NCBI GenBank assembly: GCA_017525525.1 | Contig: JAFXSQ010000011.1 | Coordinates: 1 to 64,000 of the forward strand | Origin: Lachnospiraceae bacterium | GTDB taxonomy: Bacteria; Bacillota; Clostridia; Lachnospirales; Lachnospiraceae | Length of the DNA stretch: 64,000 bases | Direction: 5' to 3' | Shown: positions 18,594-27,768 of the stretch, piece after piece | Position numbering within the stretch: the stretch's first letter is position 1 | Layout: each line of letters opens with the position of its first letter | Notes under the pieces: model-generated | What the model was told of the DNA's origin: nothing | Databases searched by the model: none | What the model saw: the letters and a program-made list of their open reading frames with translations, nothing else | Position numbers and translations under genes: made by a program

Positions 18594-21500
18594 CAGATTT
18601 AAGTACTCTGAGGTCAGACAGAAGCTCATCGATACCATAAGAACTGATTTGATCGGTCCGAGAGAAGAGGAAGAAGTGCTGGAGGAGAATCCGCGCTACG
18701 CTTATCTTGTCGGCATGCTTGATGTTCAAAGTGATGATGAGGATTACTCGGGCGCTGGTGAGCAGGAAGTTGACGCTGATATGGCATTTGAGGATGGTGA
18801 GGATTTTACTGCCGGTGAGGACGATGATAATGAACCGATATCAACAACTCATTTTCAGCTGCCTTCCTCTATCGGTATCAGTTTTTATGTTCAGAGCGAC
18901 CTGTCTGGAATAAACCTGGATGTAAGCTGGGGAGACTACTCAAAATCATCAGAAAAATACATGGGGAAAGATGAGAAGGAACACAGCCGTGCCATCTATA
19001 CCCGTATTCCAATGAAAGAAACTGTACGGGTTAACTTTGTTGATTTCACACGCACGAAGGACTACCAGCTTGTATGCGATTCAAATGTCCGCGTTCATGT
19101 TTCTCGTATAGGGCTTAAGGGCGGCTACTCACTGGTTACTGCGTATGTGATCAACAAGAGGAGTAATCCGGCTAACAGCGCAGAGGCTATCATGTTCCAG
19201 GTGGAGTTGAAAGCTTATGCGGAGGATGGATCTGCGGCCTTCATTGCAGAACATATTTGCCGCGAAATTCTTGCTGCGGATGAGTTTTATTTTGAACAGA
19301 GACCGATTCTTGGACGGGGACGCGGATGCGCAGCGGTATGGGATACTCCTGTAGATGGGAGAACAACGGCCGTAAGGTCTGCGTTCATCCCTGAATATGA
19401 GTTTCCAGGAGTCAGTGCGGCGCTTGATGGTTTTGACCGATATTTTTTCTCGACGTTTTCTATGTCCGCAAAGCAAAAGAAAGAGGAGACTATCGAAAAA
19501 CTGAATACACTGGCTGATTCCTACGAAAACTGGATCAACAGGACACTGGTCGGTAACGTAAGAATGAACAATGCCAACTTCAAAGAAAAAATCGGTAATA
19601 CCGTGATTGATCGCTGTCAGGATGCGCTCAGGCGTATCCGTGAGGGCATATATATCATTGAAACCGATGAGACTTCGTTTGAGGCGTTCTGTTTCATGAA
19701 CCGTGTTATTTTCCTTCAGAACAGTATCAAGAATTATGCGAAGAAACATGGTTCCGGCATAGAGTGCAATTTTCAGGATTTTATCAATCCGAAAAACGCA
19801 GAGAACAACTTCGGCTGGAGACCGTTCCAGATTGCATTTATATTGATGAACCTTGCCGGGATAGTTGACCCAGCGAATGAAGAACGCGAGATAGTAGATC
19901 TTCTTTATTTCCCGACCGGCGGTGGTAAAACAGAAGCATACCTCGGTCTGATGGCTTTCGTGATAGCAAACAGAAGGCTTCGTGCAGAAGAAGGTGGGAA
20001 ATATAATCTTGATGGCGGCGTAACGGTTATGCTCAGATATACTCTGCGTCTTCTTACAACGCAGCAGAGGGATCGTATCACGAAGATGGTCGTAGCGGCA
20101 GAGATGATAAGACGTCAGGCATATCCCCGCTTCGGCAAGGAACCGATAAGCATCGGGTTCTGGGTCGGTGGTGGAGTTACACCGAACAAATTTGATGAGT
20201 TCATTGAAAAAGCTGACAGACCGCAGGATGCCAGAAGTGCAAGGAATCATGTATATAAGCAGCTCCTTACCTGCCCGTTCTGCGGGAAACCGCTGAAGGA
20301 AGAAAACTTCAACATTGATACAGACAAGAAATCGATAGAGATCTACTGCTCCGATAAAGACTGCCAGTTTTACAGATATAAGAACGACAGGATTTCGATT
20401 CCTGTTTATATGGTGGACGAGGAGATATACGGCAAGTGCCCGACCATTATTCTGTCCACAGTCGATAAATTTGCAAGGCTTCCGTGGGATGTAAATACGA
20501 ATGCCTTGTTTGGTCGCGTTGACCGCAAATGCAGCCGTGATGGATATGTTGCCATCGGTGCAGAGCATGGTCGGCATAACAGAACGGATACCCTCCCTTC
20601 GTCGACGCTTGAAAACATCCGTCCGTTCTTGCCGCCGGAGCTTATCATCCAGGATGAGCTTCACCTTATCACGGGTCCGCTTGGTACAGTATATGGAGCA
20701 TATGAGACCATCATCGAAGATATGTGCGTTCATGATGGTATCCGGCCAAAGTATGTTGTCTCAACGGCTACTATCAAGAATGCGGAAGCACAGACCAGAT
20801 GCCTGTATGCGAGGAAGAATACAACGCAGTTCCCTCCGAATGGATTTGAAATCGGGGACAGTTTCTTTATCAGGGAAATTCCTGTAGAGCAGGATCCGTT
20901 CCGTAAATATGTGGGAGTATGTGCGCCTGGACAGTCTGTAAAGACAGCCTTGCTGCGTGTTTATGCGATTATTCTGCAGGCGGCATACACTTTCTCCCAG
21001 CAGGAAGAGTATAAGGGTGTAATCGATCCTTACTATTCCCTAGTCGGGTATTTCAACAGTATACGAGAGCTTGGCGGCGCAGTCCGTCTGCTGCAGGACG
21101 ACATTCCGAAGAGGATATACAGGATTAAAAACAAGTATGGTCTCGACAAGCAGAGGTATCTGAATCATAACGTGGAGATCACTTCCCGTATGTCCTCATA
21201 CAAGATACCTGAGAAGCTGAATCAGCTGGAGACCACTTGCGCATCAAAGGACTGTCTGGATACCGCAATTGCGACAAATATGATTGCTGTAGGAATGGAT
21301 GTTGACCGCCTTGGGCTTATGGTAGTTACGGGTCAGCCGAAACAGAACTCGGAGTATATACAGGCTACGAGCCGTATCGGAAGAGCATTCCCCGGCCTGG
21401 TTGTCACCCTTTACAACGCCTATCGGCCCCGTGACCTTTCCCATTATGAGAATTTTACGGGATATCATTCCCAGCTGTACAGGTTTGTTGAGGGAACAAC

Positions 21501-21909
21501 TGCGACACCTTTCTCTGCGAGAGCAAGGGATCGTGTTCTTCACGCGCTGATTATTTCAGCTATCAGGCTGAACTATCCGAACATGGCAAACAATCCAGAT
21601 GCGGCAGCAATTGGAGCGTTATCGGCTGAACAGCTTGATTCCGTCAAGAAACTCATTATAGACAGATTGAAAATCATCAAGCCTTCTGCCAGAGCAGATG
21701 CCGAGATGGAGATAGATCAGTTTATCGACTGGTGGAAACTGCGTGCGGTACAAACGAAACCGCTGCGGTATTTTGTTGTGGGCACCGAACGATATAACCG
21801 TTTGATGAATCCGTATGACAAGCCACATGAGGAAGATGAGAAGGCTACTCTGCAATCCATGCGCGAAGTAGAAAGCTCTGCAAATATGTTCTATTACACG
21901 GAGGAATAG
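18586..21909 (+). CDS. drmA: DISARM helicase DrmA
   Basis: 1107 residues. An N-terminal roughly 400-residue region is followed by a helicase Walker A (FPTGGGKTEAY, about 443-453), a Cys cluster (CPFCG about 564, CSDKDC about 588) that may bind zinc, a DELH box (about 688-691, IQDELHLITG) and lobe 2 with QATSRIGRA (about 926). The N-terminal stretch is followed by acidic linkers (about 45-85). Fold order and size match DrmA, a DISARM core helicase that with DrmB forms the DNA-binding complex activated by 5' overhangs in published work. GGAGG precedes the ATG. The drmB start follows one base after the stop. Confidence 0.88.
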   Translation: MADRFKYSEVRQKLIDTIRTDLIGPREEEEVLEENPRYAYLVGMLDVQSDDEDYSGAGEQEVDADMAFEDGEDFTAGEDDDNEPISTTHFQLPSSIGISFYVQSDLSGINLDVSWGDYSKSSEKYMGKDEKEHSRAIYTRIPMKETVRVNFVDFTRTKDYQLVCDSNVRVHVSRIGLKGGYSLVTAYVINKRSNPANSAEAIMFQVELKAYAEDGSAAFIAEHICREILAADEFYFEQRPILGRGRGCAAVWDTPVDGRTTAVRSAFIPEYEFPGVSAALDGFDRYFFSTFSMSAKQKKEETIEKLNTLADSYENWINRTLVGNVRMNNANFKEKIGNTVIDRCQDALRRIREGIYIIETDETSFEAFCFMNRVIFLQNSIKNYAKKHGSGIECNFQDFINPKNAENNFGWRPFQIAFILMNLAGIVDPANEEREIVDLLYFPTGGGKTEAYLGLMAFVIANRRLRAEEGGKYNLDGGVTVMLRYTLRLLTTQQRDRITKMVVAAEMIRRQAYPRFGKEPISIGFWVGGGVTPNKFDEFIEKADRPQDARSARNHVYKQLLTCPFCGKPLKEENFNIDTDKKSIEIYCSDKDCQFYRYKNDRISIPVYMVDEEIYGKCPTIILSTVDKFARLPWDVNTNALFGRVDRKCSRDGYVAIGAEHGRHNRTDTLPSSTLENIRPFLPPELIIQDELHLITGPLGTVYGAYETIIEDMCVHDGIRPKYVVSTATIKNAEAQTRCLYARKNTTQFPPNGFEIGDSFFIREIPVEQDPFRKYVGVCAPGQSVKTALLRVYAIILQAAYTFSQQEEYKGVIDPYYSLVGYFNSIRELGGAVRLLQDDIPKRIYRIKNKYGLDKQRYLNHNVEITSRMSSYKIPEKLNQLETTCASKDCLDTAIATNMIAVGMDVDRLGLMVVTGQPKQNSEYIQATSRIGRAFPGLVVTLYNAYRPRDLSHYENFTGYHSQLYRFVEGTTATPFSARARDRVLHALIISAIRLNYPNMANNPDAAAIGALSAEQLDSVKKLIIDRLKIIKPSARADAEMEIDQFIDWWKLRAVQTKPLRYFVVGTERYNRLMNPYDKPHEEDEKATLQSMREVESSANMFYYTEE

Positions 21910-21910
21910 T

Positions 21911-23659
21911 ATGGCTTTTGATAATAACAAACTTGGAGAGCTGCGACCCAATCAGATCATTACTACTTTTGGCCCCGGCTCCGTTGTAGATGCAGTCAAG
22001 GACTCAGTAACGATCCTGGACATCTCCTACTGGAAACATAAAGGAATGAAGATAATAGATGGCAGGCTTGCATCCTATCTGGGAGTTGACTGCTTCTATA
22101 TGCCACGCACCAGCTTTTCGGGTGATGTCCCGGTCGTGACATTTCCCTACTGGCATGTTTGTTCAAACCTGAAATGCGGTCGCCTCTTTGATGCGAGGAA
22201 GAACTTTGATCTGGACAAGTACTTGAAATATGGTGTGACTTGCCCGGAGTGCCACCGTGCTGCATATCCTTCCCGTTTTATTACAATATGCGAAGACGGG
22301 CATATGTCTGACTTTCCGTGGAAGTGGTGGGTGCATAGAGGAGATTCCGACTGCAACGGAACACTGAAGATGTATTCAACCGGCAATACTTCCACGCTTG
22401 CAGATATGTGGGTGGAGTGCTCCTGCGGTGCAAAGAGGAGCATGAACGGCGCTACCCAGAGAGATAATTTTGAAGGCGTCTCCTGCTCTGGACATCATCC
22501 GTTCAGACCGAATGTAAAAAATCAGAGATGCAGCAAGCCTGTTATTCCGTCTCAGCGCGGCGCATCAAATGTGTATTTTGCAGTAAGCAGAAGTGCCATC
22601 TCAATACCACCGTGGATCAATCCGCTGTATAACCTGATCGATGAGCATCTGCGTGATATAGAGCTTGCGAAGCAGCTGATGGGCGATGCGGGGGTTGATA
22701 AAATATACGAGATGTATTTCTCGTCCTTTACAAAAGATGAATTTGACGCCGCACTTGAACGCAGAATGAACAACATTAAAGAGTACACAGAAATCAAACA
22801 GATGGAGTATAACGCCATTACACATTTTGATGATCCGCTGTATGAGTCGAACAAGAAGCATTTCAAGGCGGAGGAAGATGCTCTCCCTGGCTATCTGAAA
22901 AAGTATTTCAGTCGGATCATCCGGGTGACGAGGCTGAGAGAGGTTCGCGTTCTTTTAGGCTTTACCAGAGTAGATGCTCCAGATCCTGATGCCGATGAGC
23001 AGCCTAACGTTGTAAAACTCAGCAAGGGGAAAACAGAGCGGTGGCTGCCGGCGGCCGAGGTAAATGGTGAAGGCATCTTTATCGAGTTTAACAAAGATAC
23101 ACTTGGAGAATGGCTTGGCAACAGTAAGGTAAAAGCTATTTCTCAAAAATATGCAGAGTCTTACCAGGAGTTTTGTGATTCTAAAGGATGGACGGTAACC
23201 GTTCTGCGAGACGCAGTCTATGTGCTTATGCATACGTTTGCGCATTTGATGATAAAGCAGATGTCCATGTCATCCGGGTATTCTTCATCTGCTATCAGAG
23301 AGAGGATTTACTTTGGCAATAAGATGTCCGGCATCCTGCTTTACACCGGAAGTTCAGATAAAGAAGGATCGCTTGGAGGCCTTGTAGAACTGGGCACGAT
23401 AGAACAGATGACGAGCCTTATGAGAGATGCTTTCCAGGAGGCGCTGGTTTGCACCAATGACCCGGAGTGTATGAGTAATCTTCCTGCAGGCAAAAACTCC
23501 AATGGAGCAGCATGCCATTCCTGCTGCATGATATCTGAGACAGCGTGCGAAAATGGAAACAGAATGCTTGACCGGGGGCTTGTAGTTCCGATTCCCGGTC
23601 GTGAGGAATGTTCATACTTTAAGGAGCTGGTGGGCGATTTATGTCAGGTGGAATTTTAA
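21911..23659 (+). CDS. drmB: DISARM protein DrmB (DUF1998)
   Basis: 582 residues. The N-terminal signature RPNQIITTFGPGSVVDA is typical of DrmB. Cys pairs at about 83-88 and 108-111 (CSNLKC, CPEC) and an HTFAHLMIKQM stretch (about 437) belong to DUF1998. A late CHSCCM cluster (about 540) completes the zinc-like sites. DrmB pairs with DrmA in the core complex. The 3' end overlaps drmC by 19 bases. No truncation is seen. Confidence 0.88.
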   Translation: MAFDNNKLGELRPNQIITTFGPGSVVDAVKDSVTILDISYWKHKGMKIIDGRLASYLGVDCFYMPRTSFSGDVPVVTFPYWHVCSNLKCGRLFDARKNFDLDKYLKYGVTCPECHRAAYPSRFITICEDGHMSDFPWKWWVHRGDSDCNGTLKMYSTGNTSTLADMWVECSCGAKRSMNGATQRDNFEGVSCSGHHPFRPNVKNQRCSKPVIPSQRGASNVYFAVSRSAISIPPWINPLYNLIDEHLRDIELAKQLMGDAGVDKIYEMYFSSFTKDEFDAALERRMNNIKEYTEIKQMEYNAITHFDDPLYESNKKHFKAEEDALPGYLKKYFSRIIRVTRLREVRVLLGFTRVDAPDPDADEQPNVVKLSKGKTERWLPAAEVNGEGIFIEFNKDTLGEWLGNSKVKAISQKYAESYQEFCDSKGWTVTVLRDAVYVLMHTFAHLMIKQMSMSSGYSSSAIRERIYFGNKMSGILLYTGSSDKEGSLGGLVELGTIEQMTSLMRDAFQEALVCTNDPECMSNLPAGKNSNGAACHSCCMISETACENGNRMLDRGLVVPIPGREECSYFKELVGDLCQVEF

Positions 23660-24300
23660 ACAAAGAACTGCTTCTGAATACTGTCAAGAGTGATGCAGCG
23701 AACGGAACATCTAATGCCGTCCCTATGATAAAGAGAGGGTTCCCTGAACTGTCGAATGCGCAGTGTGCGAACATTACAAAGATTATCGCGGATGCATTAA
23801 ACTCTGGGGAAGCCGACAAAGTATCGCTCGTTGTTACTGCGCCGCCTTCGTTTTCGATTAATGCACGAACGACCATGAATGTGGTTCAGTCGATGATTGA
23901 AGGCGCAGAACGGAATATCCTGATTACGGGGTATTCGCTGTCCTCATATTTTTCTGAACTTGTTGATACCATTATTCAGAAAAGCCAGCGCGGTGTGTTT
24001 GTAAAGTTCTTCGTTAATGACCTGAATAAGCAGCCTGAGTTTGAAAAAGTGCTCAGATATAAAGGGCGGTTCTTGAAGGTTTATGATTTCCACCAGGAAG
24101 AAGACAAGATGGCGGCACTTCATGCGAAAGTAATCTCTGTGGATCAGCAGCAGACATTGATTACATCAGCGAACCTGTCATACCACGGACAGCAGGGCAA
24201 CATAGAACTTGGAACGCTGGTTGAATCGAGGAATATAGCAAAGCAAATAGACGATGTTTTTACAAAATTAATCTTTTCGAAAGTATTTAATGAGGTTTAG
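23641..24300 (+). CDS. drmC: DISARM phospholipase-D-fold protein DrmC
   Basis: 219 residues. One PLD-type motif: LHAKVISVDQQQTLITSANLS (first residues about 161) supplies the His and Lys of HxK; the usual Asp is replaced by Thr/Ser-rich sequence as in many nuclease-type PLDs. The N-terminal 70 residues are helical. A single motif implies dimerization. DrmC is the putative nuclease of DISARM and has been reported dispensable in some systems. This is the last gene of the tight run that begins with the C5 methylase; the next gene is 36 bases away and is AT-rich. Confidence 0.85.
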   Translation: MSGGILNKELLLNTVKSDAANGTSNAVPMIKRGFPELSNAQCANITKIIADALNSGEADKVSLVVTAPPSFSINARTTMNVVQSMIEGAERNILITGYSLSSYFSELVDTIIQKSQRGVFVKFFVNDLNKQPEFEKVLRYKGRFLKVYDFHQEEDKMAALHAKVISVDQQQTLITSANLSYHGQQGNIELGTLVESRNIAKQIDDVFTKLIFSKVFNEV

Positions 24301-24336
24301 TTATGTGTTTGATTTGCTTGGGCAGGTGGATAAATA

Positions 24337-25149
24337 ATGAATAATATTGGTAAAATTGCTGAAACAACAACGATTCCGAGTGAAATAACATGGAATACGA
24401 ATTCGGATTCTTTGTGTAACTACATGAAAGAGATAGAGTTTTTGAAGAGCAAGTTAAAAGACAAAGCAGTAATTCCGCGTTATGTATCAGAGGACTTAGA
24501 ATATCTTGAAATACCGGGATTAAGCCGTATTGCGTTTCCGATGATTTGTTTTTGTGATATTCCGTTTTCAAAAATTAGAATTCACATAAAAAAGTATGGA
24601 TCATATGGAATAGCTTTTGATAAATCTCGTATTTTAAAAAAGTATGGTATTCAGCCTATTCATTATATTAGTAACAAATCTCCAATTAAATATGATTTTA
24701 AAGAAGCGTACTTATGTAGTATGGAGATTGACGAGCAAAATCATAAAATTGCACCATTAAAGGACTATCTTTTGAGTACGGTTGCTTTTATGAAGCCGGT
24801 TTTTGGTTTGGAACAATGCGAAGATGGAAGAAGAGATTATATTTTCCAAAATGAAAATGAGTGGAGATATGTTCCGGCAGAAAAAGATATTCCAACAGAA
24901 ATGGATTATGTAATGCTTAATGAATATGTTTCGGATAACACTATAAAATACTATTCTGGTGAGTTGGAGAAACAAAAAAAGGTATGGATGAATTTCGAAT
25001 GGGAGGACATTAAATATATTATTGTTCCAAATGAAAAGGATGCCATGGAGATGATTAGTTATATCAAAGAATTGGAGATTAATGAAGAAGAAAAGGATGT
25101 TTTGGTTTCAAAAATCGAGGTCACAGATAGATTTCTGGAGGATGTTTAA
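24337..25149 (+). CDS. AbiGi-like abortive-infection protein (antitoxin-like)
   Basis: 270 residues. The region IPMICFCDIPFSKIRIHIKKYGSYGIAF fits the AbiGi family (PF10899-type), with length near that of lactococcal AbiGi. The stop overlaps the ATG of the next gene (TAATG), which matches the translational coupling expected for abiGi/abiGii. A GGTGG site lies 8 bases upstream. AbiGi is thought to be the antitoxin-like partner; the mechanism is not well known. The composition is clearly more AT-rich than the DISARM genes, suggesting separate acquisition. The family call is from recognised motifs, not a search. Confidence 0.7.
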   Translation: MNNIGKIAETTTIPSEITWNTNSDSLCNYMKEIEFLKSKLKDKAVIPRYVSEDLEYLEIPGLSRIAFPMICFCDIPFSKIRIHIKKYGSYGIAFDKSRILKKYGIQPIHYISNKSPIKYDFKEAYLCSMEIDEQNHKIAPLKDYLLSTVAFMKPVFGLEQCEDGRRDYIFQNENEWRYVPAEKDIPTEMDYVMLNEYVSDNTIKYYSGELEKQKKVWMNFEWEDIKYIIVPNEKDAMEMISYIKELEINEEEKDVLVSKIEVTDRFLEDV

Positions 25150-26351
25150 TGCTTGGAAACTTTGATAAATCGTTTAAAAAAAAGAATAGTGTAATACCGC
25201 CTAGGGCTATTATTTCAAGACTGGAAAAGGATATTCCTAGTAATTTTATGATTGTTACTGACGATGAAAAAGGATTGCTTTTAGTTCCTAAAGAAGGAGA
25301 AACTATTGATGGAAGTATTACATTTACAGAAGAGGTATCGAAAAGGTTAATGAATGTTCCTAGGGATAAATGGGCAGAGTACTTATACCGCACACAGCAA
25401 ACAATAGATGTAAAAAGTGTTTCTGTAGGAGATAAAGATCGTAAGGTATCTATAGCTTCGTTAGGAAATAACCCATTTATTGATAATAAAATAGAGAATG
25501 TATTAATGTTCCCGCCGGCTTTTGCACCACCATTTTATATCAAGTGTGAAACGGAAGAGGGAGAAATACTAGATATAGGAATTAAGCAAGTTGTATATGA
25601 CAGTTGGATTGAGAGTAAGTATGAGAATATAGACCATAAAGCGATTAAAATAGAAGTGTTTATTAATGATGAGGACTCGAACAAGTCTCGGATTAATTAT
25701 TCGGTTTCGCCCCAAAAAGCTGAGAGTGTAAATGAAGCTGTAGCCATTCTTCATCTTTTTCGAGGGATTGTTAGAGAAACTGCAAAAATAAATGGAGTGT
25801 TATTTAAGTCGGGTGTAAAAGAAATATCTATCGATGAGGATCAAGTAAATGAATATACGGATTTTTGGGAAAAGGCATATGCATTAGAAAAAAAACTAGG
25901 TGTGCGATTTTTGCCAGAATCGGAATTTTCTATGGATGATGCGAAATTGTTTTCTGAACTAGTGGTATGTATGTTGGATAGGAAACCATTAATATGGAAA
26001 AAGCCGTTTAAGAGTTTTCATGTTAATGGTATTAATTCAAAACCAACGATGGAGAAACTTGTTGGTAAAAAAGATATTTGCTATTCCTTTATGGAGGATG
26101 TTGTTTCGTTTAAACTATTAGGAACTGAATTTGAATTATATCCATATTGTGAGTTGAGAGGATTTATTATAAAAAAGATAGAGTGGGATGAGGATGGCTT
26201 AGGTGGTGAAATAATCATTGATGATACTGATAGCGCAGATTGGATAATGACTAGATTTTATTTGACTGATAAGGAAAAAGAGATGGCGATAAAACTGATG
26301 GAGAATGATAACCATATTGCTGTACCAATGGATATAGATGCATTGCTCTAA
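25149..26351 (+). CDS. AbiGii-like partner protein (toxin-like), tentative
   Basis: 400 residues, close to the size of AbiGii (about 397). It is coupled to the AbiGi-like gene by a one-base overlap. No active-site motif was recognised with confidence; a middle region with ENVLMFPPAFAPPFYI and a C-terminal beta-rich part are seen. AT-rich like its partner. The call rests on position, size and coupling, so AbiGii function is an inference. It could also be an unrelated protein of unknown function. Confidence 0.5.
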   Translation: MLGNFDKSFKKKNSVIPPRAIISRLEKDIPSNFMIVTDDEKGLLLVPKEGETIDGSITFTEEVSKRLMNVPRDKWAEYLYRTQQTIDVKSVSVGDKDRKVSIASLGNNPFIDNKIENVLMFPPAFAPPFYIKCETEEGEILDIGIKQVVYDSWIESKYENIDHKAIKIEVFINDEDSNKSRINYSVSPQKAESVNEAVAILHLFRGIVRETAKINGVLFKSGVKEISIDEDQVNEYTDFWEKAYALEKKLGVRFLPESEFSMDDAKLFSELVVCMLDRKPLIWKKPFKSFHVNGINSKPTMEKLVGKKDICYSFMEDVVSFKLLGTEFELYPYCELRGFIIKKIEWDEDGLGGEIIIDDTDSADWIMTRFYLTDKEKEMAIKLMENDNHIAVPMDIDALL

Positions 26352-26452
26352 GAAATACTATTATGAAAAAGCATTCCACGATAAATGTATGTGGATATAC
26401 TGAAAATCAATCGTTGTCATTTATAAGGAGAAGCGTGAAATAAGGTGATGGG

Positions 26453-27637
26453 TTGGAAAATAAAAAGAAAAAACAGCATTATGTTCCAAAGTTCTATTTA
26501 AAGCTTTTTGCAGATTCAGAAAACAAGTTTTATGCATATGATTTTAATATAAGAGGCTTGTTGTCAAAACGGGTTTATTATGAAAGTCAGTGCTACAAGA
26601 AGTATTTCTATGGTGAAGATGGAATTCTAGAGAATCAACTTTCAAAGAAAGAGGGTAAGTGGGCAACAGCATGTAAAAAAGCGATTGCAGGTGAAGAATT
26701 GAAAGATATAGATTTTGTGTTATTGAAGGAATTTGTTTTATATCAAAAACAAAGGACTGCTTCCAATAATAATCATCTTGTTGAAGAAAGGACATCTATA
26801 ATAAGAGAATGCGCAAAACAGCTCTATAGTTTCAAGGGATGGGAATTCGATGCTTCAGCAGAGGACTTCTGTAAGCAGCGGGCGGTGGAGGAAATAACGC
26901 CTGCCGAAAATGTAGCAATAGCATCAGGATTACTTAAATACGTCGAAGATATGGGAGTATTAATTGTTAAGTATTCAACAAGTAACAAGTTGTTGACAAC
27001 GGATTCACCGGTAATAACACTGAATTCATTTATGAGATTTCAAGGATATGGATATGATAATATTGGAGTAGCTTTCATGATGCCTTTATCGCCTAATACT
27101 CTGTTGATTATATATGATGATCAACTTTACAAACAGTATAAAGGAAAGATTTATGTTGAAAATGATTTAGAAGATGAGGTGTTGAATGTTAATCGGTATG
27201 AAATAATACATGCAGAGGGGAAAGTGTTTTCTGCCGAAATTAAGAATTTTGATTTAATTACGAATGAGATAACTGAATTTCATCAGAGAGAAATAGAGCG
27301 AAATAAAACACACTTTCTTGGCCCGGAGGGTAGTCAAAGGTTGATAATAACAAAGGCTGAAGGAACAGATTACTATTATGAGTTGCCTTATCTTGCTCTT
27401 CCGAGAGAGTATCGCAGAATACCATATAATTGCCGGGAAGCTATTCCACGACATTTCGATAAATGTTGGGCGGAGAAACTTGCAGTAAAATACCAGGTTT
27501 TAAGTATGACAAAAAGACTTCCGCTTGATGTTAAAACTGAGAAGGTATTACCGTCAAAAACAGAATTAAAAATGGGATGTAGTAGAATGAGAAATTTGGC
27601 GTTAATTTACTGGAGGGAAAAAGGATACAACTTATAG
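26453..27637 (+). CDS. DUF4238 protein
   Basis: 394 residues. The N-terminus KKQHYVPKFYLKLFAD is the conserved opening of DUF4238, which supports the TTG start; AAGGTGATG lies just upstream and no in-frame ATG precedes it. A middle segment (about 175-195, LLTTDSPVITLN) is also family-typical. The family is frequent in defence islands and prophages. A catalytic mechanism is not established. It follows an intergenic gap of about 100 bases, so it may be transcribed separately from the AbiG pair. Confidence 0.7.
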   Translation: MENKKKKQHYVPKFYLKLFADSENKFYAYDFNIRGLLSKRVYYESQCYKKYFYGEDGILENQLSKKEGKWATACKKAIAGEELKDIDFVLLKEFVLYQKQRTASNNNHLVEERTSIIRECAKQLYSFKGWEFDASAEDFCKQRAVEEITPAENVAIASGLLKYVEDMGVLIVKYSTSNKLLTTDSPVITLNSFMRFQGYGYDNIGVAFMMPLSPNTLLIIYDDQLYKQYKGKIYVENDLEDEVLNVNRYEIIHAEGKVFSAEIKNFDLITNEITEFHQREIERNKTHFLGPEGSQRLIITKAEGTDYYYELPYLALPREYRRIPYNCREAIPRHFDKCWAEKLAVKYQVLSMTKRLPLDVKTEKVLPSKTELKMGCSRMRNLALIYWREKGYNL

Positions 27638-27638
27638 T

Positions 27639-27752
27639 ATGTATTTTTTATATATAAATGTGATGCGTGAGAATAAGGTCAGCTTTGGTTACGTTCATGG
27701 CGTGAATATTGAGAATAATGTTCGGCAGATGTATAGGGAGTTGAAGAAGTAA
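27639..27752 (+). other. 37-residue frame, probable gene remnant
   Basis: A frame starting two bases after the DUF4238 stop, ending in KVSFGYVHGVNIENNVRQMYRELKK. It has an amphipathic look rather than random composition, but no ribosome-binding site and no recognised family. It may be the tail of a degraded gene. Confidence 0.2.
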
Positions 27753-27768
27753 TCAACATAGTGATGGG

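Noticed and set aside
19129..20733. 534-codon open frame on the minus strand, within drmA
   Set aside because: It lies wholly antisense to the drmA helicase, has no ribosome-binding site or recognisable domain, and follows from codon bias.
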